From Hirudinaria manillensis (taxonomy: Eukaryota; Annelida; Clitellata; Hirudinida; Hirudinidae): a stretch of DNA of 64,000 bases. Below the pieces are notes generated by a model. It worked only from the letters and a program-made list of their open reading frames with translations, was not told the DNA's origin and did not search any database. Position numbers and translations under genes: made by a program. Each line of letters begins with the position of its first letter. Position 1 is the stretch's first letter. Shown here one piece after another: positions 59,401-64,000 of the stretch. The DNA is taken from the NCBI GenBank assembly GCA_034509925.1, contig CM067532.1:1990642-2054641 (forward strand). Reading direction: 5' to 3'.

Positions 59401-59601
59401 TAAAAGAGATAAGTCAAATAAATTATCAGGTGAGAAATCATAATCGAAATTTTCTTCACTACAAATTGTATGGTAGCCTGGTTTTGAGTACTCCGGATTG
59501 CTATGAGTAAATGCCGTGGGGTTGGGGCTGGGCAAAGTCTCTAAATTCTGATGCTCTAGTGTTGTTCCATCCACTGGTCTGAGAAAACTTGAATTGGGCA
59601 A
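56467..59601 (-). CDS. LINE ORF2: endonuclease and reverse transcriptase
   Basis: 1044 codons counted from a TTG at 59,601. The apurinic-like endonuclease spans about 85-310 (N91 in HLNCRS, E118 in ALTETW, VYRHPD about 194, GDFNVD with D226, SDHFP about 292). The reverse transcriptase spans about 550-830 (AKVIPLFKSG, YRPISIL, LDLQKAFDTVNH with D672, YGVPQGSILGPLLF, IYADDIVIY with YADD 759-762, RYLGITID). No ribonuclease H is seen. All catalytic residues are present. The first ATG in frame is inside the endonuclease, so translation must start without its own ATG, probably by reinitiation after ORF1. Confidence 0.88.
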   Translation of the reverse strand: MPNSSFLRPVDGTTLEHQNLETLPSPNPTAFTHSNPEYSKPGYHTICSEENFDYDFSPDNLFDLSLLCDNIYTSPSPLPRTEDKFTFLHLNCRSIINKMHDIQLLIEQCEASIVALTETWLNENNEGSVSIAGYNFISKCADVDRGGGVGFFVSDNILFKVVELETLNISVTSFEILFLKVVQRKSVDIYVGVVYRHPDCNMNQFNLEFFSFLNYFANRLIFILGDFNVDLLTASTHKSSSQFYNNVASCSLLPVFTKPTRITPTSQTTIDNILTNFPLHNCLSKILIVDISDHFPIFLQIPIKCDRANTKLGQYRQINTHSKNKFQNALTLCDWSCVSNHCINDDPCSAYKEFISIYLTLYNEAFPLVPDQHRPIRNFKQPWMNASLLKSSNTKNNLYRTFLQYPTDQNKLAFVNFRNAFRKSKLATKKAYYDKLFIKHKSNMHRTWDIIKSLMGCQTSTRNNSGFFVNDNGDLLTPHETASQFNRYFSGIGKNIASTIPTTDRNISDMLSGFSQLQSMSLTPTSPFEIIKFSSALNKSHSCGVDDIDPCIAHEFISLVADPLSSIFNSSFRSGLIPKELKSAKVIPLFKSGEQDKVENYRPISILPYFSKFLEKIVHSRLYDYFDKFNLLNDSQFGFRKNHSTYMPLLLLQTDVYNAFDDGDVVLALFLDLQKAFDTVNHQILLRKLELYGVRGVVLCWFKNYLCGRSQRVMFNGVCSSDVLIDYGVPQGSILGPLLFLIYINDFQCSSDLFKVLIYADDIVIYTLGKNINSLITLFNNELTFLKNWFASNCLSINVYKSNFMVFHTSRKVIACNSSLYIDKFSLNRVTSIRYLGITIDEHLSWLNHISYLQNRISRNIGIISRIRPFINTKIALSLYFSLVYPYLTYCNIIWASTYKTHLHQLSLLQKRIVRVIFLLPPLSSTVSAFTNNNLLSVTQIHDLQTALFMFAYHFNSIPKIFSDFFITSNTYNNPSYFLRNTHEYSPTFAKSTLKLFSIQCYGPRLYTSIPDSVRELTCFHSCPFELLFLLFKKLYKSHLVRVV

Positions 59602-59603
59602 AT

Positions 59604-60572
59604 CTACAAATTTTGCCTTCTATATGCGACAACGTGGAAGTTTCCAGGGTCCCCTCTTATTCTGACAATCCATTTACTGCTATCACCTTTTGAATCAATT
59701 TCACCTTTTTTGTTCATCAGTAGTCTCTTGCATTCCTCACGGTCTTCCTTGCATAGGTCCTGGCACAGGATTATTTTGTTGAAAGCTTCAAGCTTCTTGA
59801 GTTTATAACAATTTTCCAGTACCAGGTTCCTTTGGAATTGGTTTTGAAATCTGACAAGTATTGGTCTAGGTCTTTGAATTAATTCTGTTCTTCTTCCCAT
59901 CCTGAAGATTTCGATGACTTCCTTCTCCATATCCACAGTGGTGATCTCCTTCAGAAGCCTCAGGATGTTTTCTTTATCCTTTAGTTTGGAGTTGTTCTCA
60001 TTCTCTGGGACATTGTAAACAACTATGTTATTTTTCCTTCGTGTTCTCTCAGTATTGAGCTCAAGGTTTGTCTTAGTATCAACCACAGACTTTTTGACAT
60101 CAGTCACCATTACTTCTACTTTGTCTTTAAATAAACTTGACCAATCCTTTGTAGCTTGTTGGTTTTCTTCTATTTTTTTAATGGAGCTTTGGACTAGACA
60201 AGTTTCAGTTGCATTTTCCTTTAGCATTACTTCAATTTCAGTCATTTTACTGCACATTTTTTTCAATTCATCCAGTTTGTTTGTCAGTTCAGCCATCTCA
60301 ACCTTATATACATCCAGTTCAGTTAGCCTCAGTTCTTTCTCTTGCAGCATCTGTTTGATTTCGCGAATTTCAATCAAGACTTCCTTATCAACTTTGACTT
60401 TCAGAATGTCTTTTATTTCTTTTACTTCGGTACTCAACTCGTCAACATGTTCTTCAATTTTACAACAATTTAATAGCTTTTTCATCACTTCAGCATTGTC
60501 TTTTTCACACCTATCGCACAGGTGCAGTCCTAATTTTGACCCGGTACCCCGGTGTCTTAAACCTTCCGCCAT
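59604..60572 (-). CDS. LINE ORF1: coiled-coil RNA-binding protein
   Basis: 322 residues. A short Cys-containing start (CDRCEKDN, LLNCC) precedes a long charged coiled coil (about 35-165) and an RRM-like core beginning RRKNNIVVYNVPE at about 178, followed by FRMGRR, RPRPILVRFQ and a basic end. LINE ORF1 proteins of this plan trimerise and coat the element RNA. The stop TAG is 3 nt before the point where the ORF2 frame is counted. ATG at 60,572 is in frame with no earlier alternative nearby. Confidence 0.83.
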   Translation of the reverse strand: MAEGLRHRGTGSKLGLHLCDRCEKDNAEVMKKLLNCCKIEEHVDELSTEVKEIKDILKVKVDKEVLIEIREIKQMLQEKELRLTELDVYKVEMAELTNKLDELKKMCSKMTEIEVMLKENATETCLVQSSIKKIEENQQATKDWSSLFKDKVEVMVTDVKKSVVDTKTNLELNTERTRRKNNIVVYNVPENENNSKLKDKENILRLLKEITTVDMEKEVIEIFRMGRRTELIQRPRPILVRFQNQFQRNLVLENCYKLKKLEAFNKIILCQDLCKEDREECKRLLMNKKGEIDSKGDSSKWIVRIRGDPGNFHVVAYRRQNL

Positions 60573-60600
60573 TTCGAACTTTTTCTTTCAAGAACAAAGA

Positions 60601-61020
60601 AAAATAATTATTTGGCAACGTAATTAGACAAAATTAGACTTGAAACGTTTGTTTTAAGTCGAAAAAACAAGTCTAAAGATCGTTTTCAGACCTTTAAATC
60701 CTTAATCATGGAAGGAATTGCTATGTAGAATCCAATTTATGACTTCCGTTTTATTCCATTACTTAACGTCACAATATTTAAAGCTCATTGTTTGCAAAGC
60801 ATTGTTTTCAAAGCATTACTTTGTAAATGTTTGCAAGCGACATTTCCACAGAGAGAGAAATCACAAAAAGCAGCCACGTGCAATTAAAACGACTGAAACA
60901 ATTCGACTAAAAGCCTAATAAGCCGAAATTTAAAATTTAGGAAAATATTAAAACATGCAAAAATATTCTGCATCAAACAATTGAATTACATTCCATGAAC
61001 AAATGGGTTCAAATATGATA
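60601..61020. other. Spacer or LINE 5' region
   Basis: May include LINE 5' untranslated sequence up to an unknown point. No exon recognised. Confidence 0.4.
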
Positions 61021-62128
61021 TCAAGTCATACTGATTTCACAAAGAAGACAAAGCTTCCCGGTGCAGTAAAAATCATCTAAGCCGTAAGTATGTACTGCGT
61101 CAATGCACTGGCTGTCATTTACTGAATTGGAATTCGGTTCGTTACCAGACCAAGGCGCTGAGGCGTTGAGGGGAAGTTCAACGCCCGGAAAGGGATTCCA
61201 ATGGAATGGTTCTCGTTTGCCGTTTAGGTAAGCACTGATTCCAGCTGTCCAATACGAGTTCAACATCGGATAATATTGATTCTTACAGCCCGGAAAAACT
61301 GAGAAAGCAAATTTTATTAATATTAAACAACGAATTCATATATTTAATAGTAATTGCATCGTAGAGACAAATGCTTGCCTTCATTTTGGAAGAAAATGCT
61401 GAACAACCTCATGTCATTTCTGACATTCAGAATAACAAGATGAGATAGAGGATGCAAATCATTGCATATCTGTCTGCCCGTGTACCAGTCCCAATTACCA
61501 ATCATCATTTTTACGCATTTATTTCCTTCGATTAAATATTTAAATCCCACTGGACAACTCGCTTTAAAGTAGAAATGTTTATTAAATTAAATCAACATCA
61601 CCATAAAGTTCCTTTTATTTTGAAGATTAATAAATTATTCATCTGTACTTACACATCTCACTTTTTATTTATGCTCATGTTAGTGATGCGCCGTAATATA
61701 GATTGCCCACAAAATCGTCAGTTGGTTTAAAAACCAACTTTAAAAACCTTGAGGCATTTTAAATCGAAATATTTTCATTTCTTATTTTAGTCAAATTATA
61801 AAACATTAACAATCTTACTCGGTATTATTTGGTATCCTTTGCATGAACCATTAACGTCTTTATAGTAATCGTAATGAATGACATCCTGGTAAAGAGAACA
61901 AATCTTTGTCGACCGTTGATACTTGATACTCCTGCAACTGTTTCCAAGTTGAATTTGGCACTTTGCGAAACATTCGACAACAGACCGGACTGATATGTTA
62001 CTAGTTGAAGTGCCACTCTTGCAGAAGCTATAATTTGAATATAGACCTCTCTGAAGTCTCACAGACATTTCGTGTGTTTTGCTATAGCACAACGTGCACG
62101 TAGCTATTGATATGACTAGATATAGCAT
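61021..62128 (-). CDS. PAN-CTLD secreted lectin-like protein, EPN type
   Basis: Exons 61,819-62,128; 61,379-61,561 (183 nt); 61,021-61,298; 256 residues. The leader is MLYLVISIATCTLCYS; the PAN-like module has LYSNYSFCKSG, VECFAKCQ, SCRSIKY, KICSLYQD, SCKGYQ. The CTLD has SCPVGFKYLIEGNKC, NWDWYTGRQIC, GCKNQYYPMLNSYWTAGIS, PWSGNEPN, GLDDFYC, LCLLCEISMT. The intron 2 donor is GAAG|GCAAGC (GC type), as in the 39.4 and 48.0 kb genes. The exon 2 acceptor TTTAAAG adds one residue compared with those two. EPN and DD are intact, so this is a good candidate for a sugar-binding member. Confidence 0.87.
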
Positions 62129-63382
62129 TGATTAAGCAATATAGGTGTGCAACTGATTTTTAAAACTTAAGGATATCCTTTAAATTTCTTTTTAAGTGAT
62201 TATAAATTTAAAAGAAATGGGGGGAAAATGCAACTATTCAGCTGTTCTTATAATACTTCTGGAGGGTTGTCAAGGCAGCTTGCGAATGTCGCTTTTACGG
62301 TTGCACCAAATGAATACAGATGAGTTAAAACGTTAATTTAATATGATCCGTATCGATAAATTAAAAGCTTTGAATATTTTGGAAATATTTTTTTCCATTC
62401 AAAATTGGCTTTCCAATTTTTTGACAGATGAAATTCATGACGATCAAGCTGTTGATGTTTGATTGCAGTTACTATAGTTGTTGCATCCAATCTGCCGATA
62501 AATTTTGCAAATAGATAAATATCTGGAACATTGGATAAGTGGCAGGCAAAACTCAGTTCAGGGCATTTACTAAGGAACCTGTCCAGATCCTAGCCTCAAC
62601 CTACCTATGCCAGTTGGCAAACGTAAACTAACATTAACCTTTAACATCAACCCTTGGATGTCCAAGGAGGGTACAAGTGTATCCCCAAAGTTTCAGGGAT
62701 GTATCTCTTTCTGTTTAATTTAATAATTCAAGATTTCTATGTTTAGTCAGTACACTTATTTACTGATATTCTTTGGACGAACTTGCGATGAGAAACTAAT
62801 GTAAAGGCTTCGGAAGTTTTATTAAATATGTTGTTAGTTTATCACCAAAAAATATCAAGGAATGTTAAGCTGTAGTTTACAATTATATTACTTTGCCTTA
62901 AGTTATTTCTGGTAATTCTATTCCATGAAGTCATGGCCATCAAAAAAATTCAGCCACGTTTTCTCTAAATTTGGCATTTCTTAAACTCACTTTCATTTAA
63001 TTTGTAGCCACAATTGCTTAACCTAGTTCTTTTAAAATAATTTTTGATATAATATAATAATGGATTGGTTTGGTTCTGTTTGTGCATTTTAGATTGGATA
63101 TCTTGCGTCATAAGGCACATAGTCAAAAGTGATCGGGTCAAAAATTCTGACCTTATTTCATACCCGAAGGTATAATGTCTATCGCTTGCAATTCATGACC
63201 TAAAGGTGGAGACGTCACTCTCCATGGATGTCTGGTCATAATAATTCATTTATTGTTTAAATTTTACGAATTTTCAAAAATATTTTGTACTACCGGAAAG
63301 TAGCCGATATCATTGTTATTAATTTAAATTAACTTCGTAACGAAATTATTAATTTGTCATAGCGGAAGTACATAAAATTAGT
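62129..63382. other. Spacer
   Basis: No exon, RNA gene or repeat recognised. Confidence 0.45.
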
Positions 63383-64000
63383 TCACAACATATCAACCTC
63401 ACACAGAACATTTATAACAGGGTGAGAACGAGGATGCAAGGAATTGCATAATTGTCTGCTCGTGTACCAATCCCTGTATCCAACCAACATTTTGATGCAT
63501 TTATTTCCTTCGATCAAATATTTAAAACCAATGGGACAATCTGTTTACATAAAAATAAAAAAATGCTTAGGTGAGGCCTTTTGAATCTGGCCGAATGGTC
63601 ATGTAATATTTATAATCGATATCTTTTTTTTTGCAAACAAGAAACTGGCTTTTTAATTTTTTTCACCAAAAACATTTGGAAATATTTGGAAATTTTCTAA
63701 ACCTAAATAGAAAGACGTATAAAATAAAATAATAATAATGTAATTAAAAATGGGGGCATCCAAATCTCGAATCTCTAAGAAATATTTATTAAATTATTTT
63801 TATAGATTTATTTCTTATATGTATTTCTTTTGCATAGGCTTAACAAAATAGTTATAAAAAAATATTCCCACCGGGTGCAATCTGGTAACCTTTGCATGTT
63901 CCGTCATAGATTTCAACGAAATCGTAAAGAATGACATCGTGATAAAGAGAACATAATTTTTCTGCCCGTCGATATTTGAAACTTCTGCAATTGTTTCCGA
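63383..64000 (-). CDS. PAN-CTLD gene with most of the CTLD deleted in frame
   Basis: The exon 1 end is 63,872 to beyond 64,000 (GNNCRSFKYRRAEKLCSLYHD, TCKGYQIAPG, donor GTGGGA); its start is off the window. The second exon, 63,383-63,540, begins as a normal exon 2 (acceptor TTTACAG; DCPIGFKYLIEGNKC, CNSLHPRSHPVI) and after about 46 residues passes directly, in frame, into the last residues of exon 3 (VLCEVDML, stop). Intron 2, the YWTAG segment and the EPN/DD loop are missing. The product would be a PAN module with a CTLD stump of about 52 residues. It may be a real short form or an inactivated copy whose frame survived by chance. Confidence 0.65.

Larger units (their letters stand above)
56262..60600 (-). 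mobile_element. Near-complete two-ORF LINE (CR1/L2-like)
   Basis: The element reads right to left: 5' region, ORF1 (60,572-59,604), ORF2 (59,601-56,467), a 3' untranslated part of about 180 bp with a terminal hairpin (56,385-56,431), and a 24-nt A-run (T on the plus strand, 56,262-56,285). Both ORFs are uninterrupted over about 4.1 kb, so the insertion is young. The 5' limit is not visible; I could not identify target-site duplications. Confidence 0.85.

Noticed and set aside
60025..60627. 200-codon plus-strand frame opposite LINE ORF1
   Set aside because: Ser/Leu-rich antisense reflection of the charged coiled coil.

Overview
The window is AT-rich animal DNA: short spliced exons with GT-AG (some GC-AG) introns, a non-LTR retrotransposon of the CR1/L2 kind, and TRIM, GANP/xmas and CD225 homologues. 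Nothing is bacterial. It fits an invertebrate (probably protostome) genome, but I cannot place the phylum.

The window is dominated by a tandem, two-strand array of one gene family. Each complete gene has three exons. Exon 1 encodes a signal peptide and a six-cysteine PAN/Apple-like module. Exon 2 encodes the N-terminal half of a C-type lectin-like domain (CTLD). Exon 3 encodes the C-terminal CTLD half, with the long-loop W..GEPN-type motif, a [G/L][I/L]DD..C motif where classical CTLDs have WND, and a closing LCEI. Both introns are phase 1 throughout. The products would be secreted proteins of about 250 residues. I count ten full-length genes with open exons: minus 5.9-7.2, 10.6-11.8, 15.3-16.4, 39.4-40.6, 42.3-43.5, 48.0-49.2 and 61.0-62.1 kb; plus 24.1-25.5, 26.4-27.9, 29.0-30.3 and 35.4-36.6 kb (eleven if the copy with a shortened exon 2 at 10.6 kb is counted separately). 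Two more run off the window ends (0 and 64 kb); the one at 64 kb has its CTLD shortened. Copies at 5.0, 7.9, 17.8 and 21.1 kb carry frameshifting deletions, and the copy at 31.9-34.1 kb is broken by a retrotransposon. Many single-exon relics lie between. A related minus-strand gene at 1.3-1.95 kb carries two PAN modules and no CTLD.

The array evolves by duplication and decay. 37.7-41.45 kb repeats 45.6-50.3 kb; 9.9-13.2 kb repeats 16.9-19.6 kb; the copies at 24.1, 31.9 and 42.3 kb are near-identical. The sugar-binding tripeptide differs between copies (EPN, QPD, QPN, EPS, EPD, EPH, EQN, DPR), so the locus looks like a diversifying repertoire of extracellular recognition proteins. That function is inference.

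From 50.1 to 60.6 kb the array is interrupted by other genes, all on the minus strand: a two-exon CD225/dispanin-like membrane protein (50.1-50.7), the C-terminal part of a GANP/MCM3AP/xmas mRNA-export scaffold as one long exon (51.8-54.3), a decayed TRIM gene (54.9-55.5), a damaged second CD225 exon (55.8-56.0), and a near-complete two-ORF LINE (56.26-60.6). The lectin array then resumes to the end of the window.
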